From: Thalassobacterium sedimentorum
GTDB lineage: Bacteria; Verrucomicrobiota; Verrucomicrobiia; Opitutales; Coraliomargaritaceae
Length of the DNA: 64,000 nucleotides
Reading direction: 5' to 3'
Assembly (NCBI RefSeq): GCF_031127905.1
Contig: NZ_JARXIC010000013.1
Location: 1-64,000, forward strand
Below are positions 38,583-47,910 of the stretch, piece by piece (the first letter of the stretch is position 1; each line of letters starts with the position of its first letter). Position numbers and translations under genes: made by a program. The notes beneath the pieces are model-generated. The model saw nothing but the letters and a program-made list of their open reading frames with translations. It did no database searches and was not told the DNA's origin.

Positions 38583-38600
38583 TATGTTCAACGTAACATA
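38583..38600. promoter_or_regulatory. Candidate autoregulatory operator of the second LacI
   Basis: TATGTT-CAACGT-AACATA is an inverted repeat with perfect 6-bp arms and a 6-base centre, ending 2 bases before the ATG of the second LacI-type gene. In this position a bound regulator would block its own expression and could also act on the divergent PEP-CTERM gene. Confidence 0.45.
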
Positions 38601-38602
38601 TA

Positions 38603-39634
38603 ATGTGTTCAGGCAAACAGAACCGGAAAGCTACGACCCCCAGTATTACCGATGTCGCTCGCCATGCCGGCGTGTCCCATATGACGGTTTCTCGTTTCTT
38701 AAATAAATCGGGATACGTTAAAGCGGCGACAGCGGCACGGGTTGAAGCATCAATCCAAGCCTTGGGCTACCGTCGAAATCCAATGGTGCAGGCATTAATG
38801 AGTCAGGTGCGGCGTAAAAATGTGAACCTGGACTCTAACATAGTGTGGATCGAAGAAGAACTGGTTGGGCAAGCACATAACGCGATCGCACAATTTCGTG
38901 ATCAAGCTCGTCGTCGAGCGGATGAACTTGGGTTTGGTTTTGACACGTTATATTATGTGCCAGGTGAATTCAGTTCGAGTCGAATTGATACGATTTTGAA
39001 CGCGCGTGGTACCCATGGGGTGATCATTGCGCCAAAGAGTCATCCTAGTGAAGATACTAATTTCCCATGGAATCGTTACGCCGCGGCAACTATCGGCCGT
39101 TCTTTACTGGCACCAACGATTAGCTATGTAATGATGCATTTTCAACATGCCATGAGTCGTGCCTTGTCTGAAATCAAAGCACGCGGCTATCAACGGATCG
39201 GTTTTTTGGTATGGGAAGATTCAGATTCACGCAGCGAACACATACCACTTATGGTATTCTTGCGGCATAATTATCAGGTATCTGCGCAGAATCGAATTGA
39301 TCCTTTATGGATGGATGGAATGACACGCGAAAAATTCCAACAATGGTATCATCAGAATAAGCCGGATGTGATTGTTAGCAGTTGGATGTTTGGTTGGAAT
39401 TGGGTTCAGCAATTGAACGTCCAAATTCCAGAGGATCTAGGCTTTGTTTCTTTGAGCCTTCGGGGGGATTCTACAGGAGTGAGTGGAATGAATGTGCCGA
39501 TTCGAGCGATTGGATTGGGTGCTGTGGATATTGTAGTTGCGCAAATACAAAGAAATGAAATTGGTTTACCTAAAGTCCCCAAGTGTCTGTTGGTCGAGGG
39601 AAGTTGGAGCGAGGGGAAGACTTTGCGAACTTGA
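38603..39634 (+). CDS. LacI-family transcriptional regulator (second)
   Basis: The 343-residue product has a LacI helix-turn-helix (SITDVARHAGVSHMTVSRFLN) and hinge (LGYRRNPMVQALMSQVRRKN), followed by the effector-binding domain with GYQRIGFLVWED and VPEDLG-like segments (IPEDLGFVSLSL). It is of the same hinge subgroup as the first LacI-type gene but clearly divergent from it. It sits between a divergent PEP-CTERM gene and the convergent end of the uronate operon, so it could serve either. An inverted repeat abuts its start codon. Confidence 0.9.
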   Translation: MCSGKQNRKATTPSITDVARHAGVSHMTVSRFLNKSGYVKAATAARVEASIQALGYRRNPMVQALMSQVRRKNVNLDSNIVWIEEELVGQAHNAIAQFRDQARRRADELGFGFDTLYYVPGEFSSSRIDTILNARGTHGVIIAPKSHPSEDTNFPWNRYAAATIGRSLLAPTISYVMMHFQHAMSRALSEIKARGYQRIGFLVWEDSDSRSEHIPLMVFLRHNYQVSAQNRIDPLWMDGMTREKFQQWYHQNKPDVIVSSWMFGWNWVQQLNVQIPEDLGFVSLSLRGDSTGVSGMNVPIRAIGLGAVDIVVAQIQRNEIGLPKVPKCLLVEGSWSEGKTLRT

Positions 39635-39683
39635 ACTTATTCGTTCTATTTCGCAAAGTTGTTTGGGGTATATCGAGTGTTTC

Positions 39684-40286
39684 TCAACTGACATCATTCC
39701 GAGATTTAATCACTTTGGCGGGAACTCCCACCGCGATTGACATCGCGGGGATATCTTTTGTCACAACTGACCCGCTGCCGATGACGGATCCATGGGCGAT
39801 GGTGGTGCCAGCGGTGATGTTGACGCGGCCTCCGATCCATACGTCGTCTTCGATGGTGATGGGGCCCAGCGTGAGGCCTTGATGATGAATTGGCTTTTTC
39901 GGATCCGAGAAATTGTGATTGGCGGCGATCATCATGCCATGAGATGCGATGCGTACGTAGTTGCCGATTGTAATCTGTCCGATTGGGTTTTCACGTGTCC
40001 CTGTACCTGTCAAAATGGTATAGGGCTGCACAGAGCAGTGATCACCGAAGCGAACATTACCTTGAATGATGGCACCGTCAGCGACGATACAGTCTTCGCC
40101 AAAGTAAATAGCACCGTCGCGTGGATTGATTTTAGCGCCTGGGTGAATGCGACAACTCTTCGGCACATGGACATTCTTATAGCGCCGTGCGAGGCGTCGT
40201 CCGCACCAGAACACAAAGCGTTGTCGCCAATTGGTGGGCGGGGCGGGATTACTCATGCCCCCATCCAGTAGGTTCCAGATGCTCAT
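39684..40286 (-). CDS. Left-handed beta-helix O-acetyltransferase
   Basis: The 200-residue product contains hexapeptide repeats (INPRDGAIYFGEDCIVADGAI, VNITAGTTIAHGSVIG) and the WcaF/LacA-type segment HGMMIAANHNFSDPKKPI with the catalytic His, followed by DDVWIGGRV and VGVPAKVIK. These enzymes acetylate sugars or glycan precursors from acetyl-CoA. It is the last gene of the uronate operon and overlaps the preceding 2-hydroxyacid dehydrogenase gene by 4 bases, which suggests a role in sugar handling rather than capsule synthesis. Confidence 0.82.
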   Translation of the reverse strand: MSIWNLLDGGMSNPAPPTNWRQRFVFWCGRRLARRYKNVHVPKSCRIHPGAKINPRDGAIYFGEDCIVADGAIIQGNVRFGDHCSVQPYTILTGTGTRENPIGQITIGNYVRIASHGMMIAANHNFSDPKKPIHHQGLTLGPITIEDDVWIGGRVNITAGTTIAHGSVIGSGSVVTKDIPAMSIAVGVPAKVIKSRNDVS

Positions 40287-41266
40287 GATTCGCTCATTAC
40301 CTTTGCACGCTCTGGATTGAGTGCAGTTTCAGGAGATTGACCTGCAGTGAAACGTTCCAATTCGTCAGCAAGATACTTCCAACGTTCTTCAAATTCGCGT
40401 GGGGCATTGGCACGGTGCGGCGTGATCAAGTAGCGGTCGTTTTCGCGGAGTGGGCTGTCGGCTTCCAAGGGTTCGTTTTCGAAAACATCAAGAGCCAGAT
40501 AGATGTTCTTGCGTTCAGCGACTTCGATCATCTCTGCTTGATGGACCATCTTACCACGTGCGATATTGATGAAGAGCGCTTCGTCGGCCATTGCTTCGAA
40601 ATGTTGAGCACGTATCATGTGGTGGGTTGCTGGGTTATAGCCACCGGCCAATACGATGACTTCACATTCTTTAAAAACGGCTTCCAGTGATTCTGCCTTC
40701 TGATAGCCAGCAGCTTGCAAGCTCGTTTCACTTGCGTGCTGGGAGTAGACTTGGATGTCTTTGGTGAAGGCTTGGAACAGTTCCGCAATACCTTTTCCAA
40801 TCCAGCCGAATCCGATCACACCGACCTTGCGATTGTGCAGAATACGAGTGCGACCAAAGTTTGCCCGCGGCCAAGCTTCACCGCTACGCATGTAGTGGTG
40901 GTAGTTGGAGATCTGGGTCAAGGCGCTCAGCGCTAAGCCCAAAGTATACTCCGCCATCGGACGAATACGTGTCGGGCCAGTATGAATCACACAGATCCCT
41001 TTCTCCAAAGCATACAGTTCGTCAATATTCTGTCGGACACCGCCATAAGTGCTGCCGATTAGCTTCAATTGTGGCAGGCCGTCGATGACGGCTTGGGTCA
41101 CCAGCATTTGAGCGGTGTAGGGAACGATGATGATTTCCGCACCTGCAGCGGCCGCCAGTAATTTTTCTGGAGTATCGGCTTCAGGGGTTTCGATGATCTC
41201 GCCTAATGAGCTCATGCGTTGGCGGGCTTCTGAGTCTGCGATGCTGCAGGCAAATAGAATTTTCAT
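40283..41266 (-). CDS. D-isomer specific 2-hydroxyacid dehydrogenase
   Basis: The 327-residue NAD(P)-dependent oxidoreductase has the Rossmann motif KVGVIGFGWIGKGIAELF, the INIARGKMV loop, the active-site Glu in LDVFENEPL and the His in ITPHRANAP. The canonical Arg of the substrate pocket falls in the INIARG region. It could reduce a 2-keto sugar acid or oxidise a hydroxy acid in uronate breakdown. The ATG at 41266 gives the family start MKILFACS; the frame is open further upstream but overlaps kduD. It is the seventh gene of the minus-strand operon. Confidence 0.85.
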   Translation of the reverse strand: MKILFACSIADSEARQRMSSLGEIIETPEADTPEKLLAAAAGAEIIIVPYTAQMLVTQAVIDGLPQLKLIGSTYGGVRQNIDELYALEKGICVIHTGPTRIRPMAEYTLGLALSALTQISNYHHYMRSGEAWPRANFGRTRILHNRKVGVIGFGWIGKGIAELFQAFTKDIQVYSQHASETSLQAAGYQKAESLEAVFKECEVIVLAGGYNPATHHMIRAQHFEAMADEALFINIARGKMVHQAEMIEVAERKNIYLALDVFENEPLEADSPLRENDRYLITPHRANAPREFEERWKYLADELERFTAGQSPETALNPERAKVMSES

Positions 41267-41319
41267 AATTGGTTTAGAGAACAGAGTAACTTTGTTTTTG
41301 TGATCAAATGAATCGTCGA

Positions 41320-42090
41320 TTATCGCCCCATCCAGCCGCCGTCGACTAAAAGGGTGGTGCCGTGGACATAGTTGGACGCATCCGATGCAAGAAAGACGAC
41401 TGGCCCTTTGAAGTCTTCGGGGGTCCCCCAACGACCCGCGGGAATGCGTTCGAGTATTTGGCGGCTGCGAGTTTCATCATTGCGTAGGGCTTCAGTGTTA
41501 TCGGTGGCGATATAACCGGGCGCGATCGCGTTGACGTTGACACCCTTGCTAGCCCACTCATTTGCCAGGGCTTTGGTGAGCTGACCGATCGCCCCCTTGC
41601 TGGCTGCGTATCCGGGAACGGTGATGCCGCCTTGGAAGGTCAGCAGGGAGGCGGTAAAGATGATTTTACCCTGGCCTCGAGCTACCATTTCTTTGCCGAT
41701 TTCACGGCTCAAAATGAATTGTGCACTCTGGTTGATTTCAATCACTTGATCCCAATATTCGTCAGAGTGTTCTACTGCGGGTTGGCGGAGAATGGTGCCT
41801 GCGTTGTTAATGAGGATATCGATCTTTGGATGATCTTCTTTGACTTGTGCGGTGAAGGACTTGAGCGCGGTCCGGTCGCCAAAGTCACAAGTGTAGGCAC
41901 TGAAGCTACGACCGAGGGCAGTGACGCGCTTTTCGACATTGCTACCGGATTGTTCCAAACTGGCACTAACGCCGATGATATTGGCGCCCGCTTCGGCAAG
42001 TGCTTCCGCCATGGCGAGTCCGATACCGCGTTTACAGCCCGTGACCAGGGCGGTTTTTCCTTTGAGATCAAATGTGTTTGAAGTCGTCAT
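41320..42090 (-). CDS. kduD: KduD: 2-dehydro-3-deoxy-D-gluconate 5-dehydrogenase
   Basis: The 256-residue short-chain dehydrogenase follows E. coli KduD nearly throughout: ALVTGCKRGIGLAMAEAL, ILINNAGTILRQPAVE, SLLTFQGGITVPGYAASKG (Tyr and Lys of the active site), NVNAIAPGYIATDNTEALR, RIPAGRWGTPEDFKGP and the end VDGGWMGR. It interconverts 2,5-diketo-3-deoxygluconate and 2-keto-3-deoxygluconate, the step after unsaturated uronates rearrange. It places the operon in degradation of a uronate-containing glycan. kduI, KDG kinase and KDPG aldolase are not in the window. Confidence 0.9.
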   Translation of the reverse strand: MTTSNTFDLKGKTALVTGCKRGIGLAMAEALAEAGANIIGVSASLEQSGSNVEKRVTALGRSFSAYTCDFGDRTALKSFTAQVKEDHPKIDILINNAGTILRQPAVEHSDEYWDQVIEINQSAQFILSREIGKEMVARGQGKIIFTASLLTFQGGITVPGYAASKGAIGQLTKALANEWASKGVNVNAIAPGYIATDNTEALRNDETRSRQILERIPAGRWGTPEDFKGPVVFLASDASNYVHGTTLLVDGGWMGR

Positions 42091-42111
42091 ATAAATTGAG
42101 TGTTGAAATGC

Positions 42112-43128
42112 TTATGCTTGGCAATCGATGAGCACCTTCATGGCGTTGGGCGAACTGTCCAGGTTTTCGAAGGCGGCTTGAATATTATCGAGTGGTTCGA
42201 CGCGGGTAATCATTTTATCCAGTGGCAATGACTTTTCTGAGATCAACTGTAGTGCTTGCTCGTAGTCTTGTGGCTCATATACGCGGGCCCCACAGAGCTT
42301 AAGTTCCTTCCAGAAAAACTGAAATAAGTTCAATTCAACTGGCTGCGGGTAGATGGCGACGAGCACGATTCGCCCGCGAATGGCCAAGACATCTGTCATT
42401 CCAGCAGCGGCCGCTTTGGCTCCGGAAACTTCAAAAACGATGTCCGCGCCTGCGCCGTCGCTGCGTTCGCGACAAAGCTTAGCTAGGTCGGTGTCAATCG
42501 GGCTGACCGCTTCAAAGCCCAACTCACGGGCGAAGGCGAGCCGGTTCTCGTTTACTTCCGATAGAATCACCCGTGCACCTGTCGCGCGAGCGACTATCGC
42601 GACGAGCATACCAATCGGGCCGCCTCCCATGACAACTGCCAATTCACCCGCCTGCACTTCACCCAAGCGCACATCATGGCAGGCGACTGCCAGTGGTTCG
42701 CTCAATGCTGCTAATTGCAGGTCGACACCATGTGGTGCTTTGTGAACCGCGAAGGCTGGCACAGTCCATGAGTTTTGAAAAGCTCCTGGAGAATCGATCC
42801 CGATAAATTTTAAGTCGCGACAGATGTGACTATGCCCACGATCTGCGGCAGTTTCTGCTCTATTGTCGAGTGGACGCACCACCACGGGGTCACCAATCGC
42901 AAAGCCTTGCACATTAGAGCCGAGTTCGGCGACGGTACCCGACATCTCATGCCCGATTACTTGTGGCGGCTGCACGCGTGCGTCCATTGCACCGTGGTAA
43001 ATATGCGTATCGGTTCCGCAAATACCTACGTAGGCGACGCTTAGGCGGATTTCATCCGGGCCTGGTGCGATTGGATCGACCGATTGAATGCTAAATTTTT
43101 GCTTACCTTCGTAGAGGGCTGCTTTCAT
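42112..43128 (-). CDS. Zinc-dependent sugar/alcohol dehydrogenase (MDR family)
   Basis: The 338-residue product has the catalytic zinc site (GICGTDTHIYHG, VIGHEMSGTV) and the NAD fold motif VMGGGPIGMLVAIVA. The structural-zinc cysteine loop is absent: the region reads NRAETAADRGHSHICRDL. It resembles sorbitol/threonine dehydrogenase-like enzymes that oxidise a secondary hydroxyl of a sugar or sugar acid. The ATG at 43128 begins the usual MKAALYEGKQKF start. It is the fifth gene of the operon, 16 bases after the lyase gene. Confidence 0.88.
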   Translation of the reverse strand: MKAALYEGKQKFSIQSVDPIAPGPDEIRLSVAYVGICGTDTHIYHGAMDARVQPPQVIGHEMSGTVAELGSNVQGFAIGDPVVVRPLDNRAETAADRGHSHICRDLKFIGIDSPGAFQNSWTVPAFAVHKAPHGVDLQLAALSEPLAVACHDVRLGEVQAGELAVVMGGGPIGMLVAIVARATGARVILSEVNENRLAFARELGFEAVSPIDTDLAKLCRERSDGAGADIVFEVSGAKAAAAGMTDVLAIRGRIVLVAIYPQPVELNLFQFFWKELKLCGARVYEPQDYEQALQLISEKSLPLDKMITRVEPLDNIQAAFENLDSSPNAMKVLIDCQA

Positions 43129-43144
43129 AATATTAAGTGAGTGA

Positions 43145-45193
43145 TTATTTGCGGCGGAGTTGCCAGGTTCCTTGTTCTTGAGAAATGCGATAGCTGATAT
43201 TGGAGACGGTTTCACTGAGCGTGAAGCCGTCAGTATCCACATCGCCGGAGAGTTTCCAATTGACCTTTGCGCCCTCGCTTTCGAGCGCAGTGCTTGTGTC
43301 GTCGCAGTGTAAATGCCATCTGGTAATTGGGCCGTAACTGTCCAAGCAGATAGCGTGGGTGACTGTGCGGGAGAGCTGGGGCTCACGCTCACTCCAGGTG
43401 ATCAATTGACCGCTGTTGGCTTTGCCTTCACTGTTCTGATTGGGAAGGGGGTGGTAGGCGTCATGCACATAAGAGGCGGTAGGGCCTTGCATTTCATGAC
43501 CGCCTAAATGGAAGAGCTTCATGCCAGCATTGGCGCGGCGTGCAACCAAGCGATCCGGTTGAACCAGTTTGAGGTCGAGTGCGTTATCACGATTGTTGAG
43601 CAGCCAATTCCAGTGAGTGCGAACGGGACGACTGGCTTCGATGTGATCGACAATAAAGAGTGCATGCGTTCCGCATTGAAACCAAAATCGAGTAAACTCC
43701 TGTATCGGGTCGCCGTAAAGAGCCGAGACTTCGGACGCGACCACACTCACTTCTCCTTTGCGGGCGACCAGCAATTGCTTTCCACCGCGAGTGACGAGTG
43801 GGCCTGCTTGTTTCGTTTTCGGGTCATACTGGCGGCGCAAGTATTTGGACTGGAGCATACTTTTGCCCGCTTCACTGAAGGTGCAGGTGTTATGCGTATT
43901 GGTGGATGTTTCGATGCCGTGCACCAGCCCTCGGTAGCAGCTGTGCCCAGGGTCGACCAGCATGCGTTCGTTATTATGTACCAGAATGAAACTATTTAAA
44001 TCGCCGTGCAGGTGACCTGGCGCGTGGAGTCCTTGATCGGCTCCATGGATGGCTAGCACAGTGCGTCCGCCGCGCGAGGGCCAATCATCACGCACCAGCA
44101 CATCGCCACAGCTGAAAGCATCGGTTAGTGGCAACTCGGCGGCTTCAGGGCTGATCGCAGCGCACGCTTGTGCAAACAGTGGCAGCGTGAGAAAGCCGAA
44201 GTCGTTGATGAAACCGAAGCTGGCTTGATCGTGTGGGCCTTGCTCGAAACTTGGGAGATAGAGTGTATCAAAGAGCCAGCGAGCGAGTCCTGCTTCGATG
44301 GGGTGACTTTTCTGGGCGCGGACTGCGACGTGTAGTAGAAAGTCGCCAGAGGCGCGATACATGGCCGCACTGTCGTTGAAGTTTGCACTCCGAGGGCGGG
44401 GGTGGATGCCCCAACCTTGTAGAGGTTTTTTGTAGAAGAGCGAAGCTACATCCCATCGCGGCTTTTTAACATATGGATCGAGTGCTAGGTCGGCATCTAG
44501 GCTCGGGCTGTGACGCACGATCGCCTCTCGCGTCAGCATTAGACAGTAGCTCGTGTAGTTTCCATATTGCAGCGATTCCCCGTAGCTGCCGTCTTTTTGA
44601 AAGACATCGACATCACGCTGAAAGGCAGCGATAGCTTCGCTGAGTGCTACACTATCATCGAGGACAGCCGCAGCGGTGGCGATGCCTGCATTCATGACGC
44701 AGCGCCAGTTATTTAGATATGTGGTCTTATCAATCCAACGTTGGCAAAGAGCGATGCCTTTATCGCGGAGTGCGCTCCGGATTTCGTCCAACTCGACTGG
44801 CTCAAACAAGTCGGCAGCCAAGTCCAAGACGATGGCCACGCTCCATGTGAGGTGCGCGGTCTCTAAGTGTCCGAGTGGAGGCTCTGCAGTATGATCGCGA
44901 AAGGGCGGGCCGACCCAATCTGAGACAGGGCGACGCACGATTTCCATAGTGCAATTGCGCAGCCAGCAAGCCAAGGGCTCCGACGGCTTGAGCGCGTACA
45001 CCATGGCCGCATCTGTCAAGTATTCGGATGCACAGTGCCACCAGTGCACCGTTGTTTGGGCATCGATCAATCCAGGCGCACTTGCGCGTTTCTCAACGCG
45101 ACTGCTTAGTGCCCAGTAGATCGATGAGAGCGGATCTTCGTATTGCAACGCGCGAAATGCCGCGCGTTCGCTGTCGCTAAGAAATAGGGGCAT
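43145..45193 (-). CDS. Heparinase II/III-like polysaccharide lyase, cytoplasmic
   Basis: The 682-residue protein has an alpha/alpha toroid N-terminal part and a beta-sandwich C-terminal part, as in heparinase II/III-like lyases (families such as PL12, PL15, PL17 and PL21). Likely catalytic residues are an Asn in NNWRCVMNAG, a Tyr in ESLQYGNYTSY and the His of HLHGDLNSFILVHNNERMLVDPG. No signal peptide is present, unlike most of these lyases, so it probably cleaves imported oligosaccharides. It makes 4,5-unsaturated uronate ends for the hydrolase at 46703. The polymer (alginate, heparinoid, ulvan-like) cannot be fixed from sequence. Confidence 0.78.
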   Translation of the reverse strand: MPLFLSDSERAAFRALQYEDPLSSIYWALSSRVEKRASAPGLIDAQTTVHWWHCASEYLTDAAMVYALKPSEPLACWLRNCTMEIVRRPVSDWVGPPFRDHTAEPPLGHLETAHLTWSVAIVLDLAADLFEPVELDEIRSALRDKGIALCQRWIDKTTYLNNWRCVMNAGIATAAAVLDDSVALSEAIAAFQRDVDVFQKDGSYGESLQYGNYTSYCLMLTREAIVRHSPSLDADLALDPYVKKPRWDVASLFYKKPLQGWGIHPRPRSANFNDSAAMYRASGDFLLHVAVRAQKSHPIEAGLARWLFDTLYLPSFEQGPHDQASFGFINDFGFLTLPLFAQACAAISPEAAELPLTDAFSCGDVLVRDDWPSRGGRTVLAIHGADQGLHAPGHLHGDLNSFILVHNNERMLVDPGHSCYRGLVHGIETSTNTHNTCTFSEAGKSMLQSKYLRRQYDPKTKQAGPLVTRGGKQLLVARKGEVSVVASEVSALYGDPIQEFTRFWFQCGTHALFIVDHIEASRPVRTHWNWLLNNRDNALDLKLVQPDRLVARRANAGMKLFHLGGHEMQGPTASYVHDAYHPLPNQNSEGKANSGQLITWSEREPQLSRTVTHAICLDSYGPITRWHLHCDDTSTALESEGAKVNWKLSGDVDTDGFTLSETVSNISYRISQEQGTWQLRRK

Positions 45194-45221
45194 GGTGAGT
45201 GGCGGAGGACCGAGGTGAGTG

Positions 45222-45944
45222 TTATTTCTTCATGAAAGTGAAGGACTCGAAGCTGACTTCGTGCATGGCCACGTGGCTAGGTAGCGAGAAGACAAATTCG
45301 ATGATCTCCGCGACATCTGAAGGCTGCATGAATTTTTCACGAGGCACCGGGCGGTCGCCCCAGAAACCATCAGTGTCGACCGGGCCTGGCTTAAAGTTGG
45401 TGACACGCACATTCTTGGACATTGCTTGCAGGCCCAGTCCTTGTCCCAGCATGGCTGCGGCTGCCTTGGCTGCGCAGTAAACCGGTGCATTGGGATTCGC
45501 GCGTGTTGCCGCTTGCGAGCTGACAAAGCTGAGTATCGGATTGCGCTCGGGCTGAGTGATCGGCAAGTAGTACTTTGCGGAAAGGAAGAGTCCCTTTACA
45601 TTAACATCTACGATCTGGTCGTAGTCGCTTAGGTCCATTTCAGTCACTGGAGCGGCAATCGACATGCCTGGTAAATACAACAGAATGTCCGCGTGACCAA
45701 ACGTGTCGCTGACCGACTTATAGAAGCTCGCCACCGAGACTTCGTCGATTACGTCGATTGTCTGGGCACTTACGGTGCCGGCACCTGCGTCGCGTGCGCT
45801 ATCGGCTAAGCTGTTGAGCGCGGATTGATTGCGGCCCCCTAATGCCAAGTTGGCACCATGTTTGGCTAGCTTAGATACTACGGCCTGGCCGATACCACCA
45901 GTTGCGCCGATGAGAACGATTGTTCTGTCTTTAAGTGTATTCAT
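45222..45944 (-). CDS. Short-chain dehydrogenase/reductase
   Basis: The 240-residue product has the NAD motif VLIGATGGIGQAVVSKL, the LLYLPGMS stretch in place of the usual NNAG, and the active-site pair PVYCAAKAAAAM (Tyr and Lys). The specificity is unknown; in this operon it probably reduces a keto group in a uronate intermediate such as the DEH-to-KDG step. The ATG at 45944 begins the standard N-terminus. It lies 44 bases after the RraA-like gene. Confidence 0.85.
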   Translation of the reverse strand: MNTLKDRTIVLIGATGGIGQAVVSKLAKHGANLALGGRNQSALNSLADSARDAGAGTVSAQTIDVIDEVSVASFYKSVSDTFGHADILLYLPGMSIAAPVTEMDLSDYDQIVDVNVKGLFLSAKYYLPITQPERNPILSFVSSQAATRANPNAPVYCAAKAAAAMLGQGLGLQAMSKNVRVTNFKPGPVDTDGFWGDRPVPREKFMQPSDVAEIIEFVFSLPSHVAMHEVSFESFTFMKK

Positions 45945-45988
45945 AAAATTATTACAGTATTGTTTAGTTTGTTTTAGGGAGTGCTGAC

Positions 45989-46696
45989 TTAGAAATAGCC
46001 GCCGCGCTCCACGATTTCGACGGCGGACATGCCTTCTTTGATCCACTGCTTGAGCTCAGATTCGCCGTTGGCGAGCTCTTCGGCGCGAATAAGGATATCC
46101 ACAGCCATGTGGCGTGGTACGCAAAGTGCGCCGTCAATATCTGCGAAAATAAGATCGCCGGGGCGTACGATGACATCGCCCATTTGGATCGGAGTTTGCC
46201 ATGCACTGATGCGGAAGCGCCCTAGCATGCCATTTGAGCTACGATAGCGGACCCACAGCGGGAAGCCTAAGTCGATGACTTGATCGGTGTCACGCACGCC
46301 GCCATCGACGACCGCACCGCGACAGTTCTTTCGTTGTGCTGCCATTGTCATGCATTCGCCCCAGTGAGCAGAATCGCGATCCAAGGAGGTGTCCCAGACG
46401 ATGAAAGAATCCTCCGGAATGTCGTCGAGCATGCGGGCACGTTCAGCCATTTCGTTTTTTAATGTCAGGTTCTTTGCTCCCTTAATGGTGAAAGCAAAAC
46501 CAGCTGAACGCATTCGCTCACGCAAGGGCACAAGACCGTTGGGCAATGTTTGATTGGTCAAGCGCTTCTCGCGTAGCGCATCATTGACCGCTGCTGTAAA
46601 TACTTTCTCGTAGCGGTCGCAAATTTCCTTTTCAGGAAGCGACAATGGGGCGTTGGGATCGATCTCGCGGTCCGCTTCTAATTCCTCTAAGTTCAT
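45989..46696 (-). CDS. RraA-family protein, putative 4-hydroxy-4-methyl-2-oxoglutarate-type aldolase
   Basis: The 235-residue product has the RraA fold signature GAVVDGGVRDTDQVIDLGFPLW and the metal-site segments VRPGDLIFADIDGALCVP. Members of this family act as class II pyruvate aldolases or decarboxylases, or as RNase E inhibitors in Enterobacteria. In sugar loci they are mostly thought to be metabolic enzymes. The conserved Arg-Asp pair of the aldolase active site (GGVRD) is present. It is 6 bases after the glucuronyl hydrolase gene. A role in cleaving a keto-acid intermediate is an inference. Confidence 0.8.
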   Translation of the reverse strand: MNLEELEADREIDPNAPLSLPEKEICDRYEKVFTAAVNDALREKRLTNQTLPNGLVPLRERMRSAGFAFTIKGAKNLTLKNEMAERARMLDDIPEDSFIVWDTSLDRDSAHWGECMTMAAQRKNCRGAVVDGGVRDTDQVIDLGFPLWVRYRSSNGMLGRFRISAWQTPIQMGDVIVRPGDLIFADIDGALCVPRHMAVDILIRAEELANGESELKQWIKEGMSAVEIVERGGYF

Positions 46697-46702
46697 AATG
46701 TT

Positions 46703-47773
46703 TTACAGTTTGATGGTTTTAATGCCGTTTGCGTATGCCTGTGCATAAGCAAAGATTACTGGACCATGGGCATGGCAGTCGTCGGTCTTATGTGTGCGTT
46801 GAATGTAATCCTCTTTAGTTCCCTGATTCGGACAGAGGCAGCCGGTGCAGGTATTGTGCACCGAGCCATTGAGGGCAATGTAGCTGAGGTAGCCTTTAAG
46901 CCCACGGTCGAAGGATTCCTGATAGGAGGCATTTAGAATACCATCGGCCAAACCGATCCCGATCCCGTGCAGGAGCAGTCCGGAGCCTGAGGTCTCGATG
47001 TAGGATTCCGGATTCGTCATTTCCTGGTGCCAAAGTCCGTTGTTCGGGTTTTGATATTTGAGGCAGGCATCGACAAATTTGACATACATCTTCTCCACTG
47101 TAGGGCGATCCGGATGCTGCTTGGGCATTGATTCGATCAGTGCTGCTAGACCGTGTATCGCCCACCCGTTACCACGTGACCAATGGTCGTCAGTGCGATG
47201 CCCTGGCCCGCGGAAATTAATCGCCTGATTGACGAGACCGGTTTCAGGGACGTAAAGCGCTTCAATTAACAAACGAGTCTCTTTCCATGCTTGGCTGATG
47301 AGATCGTCGCGTTCCAGTTTGAGACCACAATAAAGTAGAAATGGGGTGACTGCAAAAGCGATGTCGATCCAGATTCGCTCGCTTGCCGCATCTTCCGGGT
47401 GGCATAGCGCTCCATTCTTGTCGCGTGGAGCTTCGTTGAGTAACTGATTGATGAAGGGTTCAAAAGTCGAAGCATCGGCATTCGGTAGGGCGTCTTTCCA
47501 CCATAGGTAGGCCGCGCCACTGCCACCGCAGCGATAGCAATCAAAATTACAAAATGAAATCTCAGCTTCGCCGCTCAAAAAAGGACGGTATTGCAACTGG
47601 GCTTCTTCCAGGAGTTGCGCACGCAGCTCAGCTGATTCAGCGCAGAGCGCTAGGCGCGCTAGTCCGTTTAAAGTTAGAATGCCTGTGTAGTGCGCGAACG
47701 AGTGCAGTTCTTTCGCGCGCTGGTAGGCCAGTTGGGCCACAGTCAGGGGGGCTATTGATGAGTGGGTTATCAT
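46703..47773 (-). CDS. Unsaturated glucuronyl hydrolase-like protein (GH88/GH105)
   Basis: The 356-residue alpha/alpha barrel carries the SRGNGWAIHGLAALIE motif typical of GH88/GH105, preceded by a conserved Asp (RTDDHWSRGN) and followed by TSGSGLLLHGIGIGL. These enzymes hydrate the 4,5-double bond left by lyases, releasing the unsaturated uronate from a disaccharide. The C-terminal part carries an unusual Cys-rich stretch (NTCTGCLCPN). No signal peptide is seen, so it is cytoplasmic. It is the first gene of the operon, divergent from an AraC regulator. Confidence 0.82.
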   Translation of the reverse strand: MITHSSIAPLTVAQLAYQRAKELHSFAHYTGILTLNGLARLALCAESAELRAQLLEEAQLQYRPFLSGEAEISFCNFDCYRCGGSGAAYLWWKDALPNADASTFEPFINQLLNEAPRDKNGALCHPEDAASERIWIDIAFAVTPFLLYCGLKLERDDLISQAWKETRLLIEALYVPETGLVNQAINFRGPGHRTDDHWSRGNGWAIHGLAALIESMPKQHPDRPTVEKMYVKFVDACLKYQNPNNGLWHQEMTNPESYIETSGSGLLLHGIGIGLADGILNASYQESFDRGLKGYLSYIALNGSVHNTCTGCLCPNQGTKEDYIQRTHKTDDCHAHGPVIFAYAQAYANGIKTIKL

Positions 47774-47910
47774 TAAATCTATTAAATCATATTATTTCTA
47801 AGCTGGCTATAGGCGCATTTGACATTGTTTGCACTATTTTGACTTGAAGCTTTATGTCGGCTCTGTTTGCTGCTATGCGTATTTGCCACATTTATACTAC
47901 CCGCTTCTTT

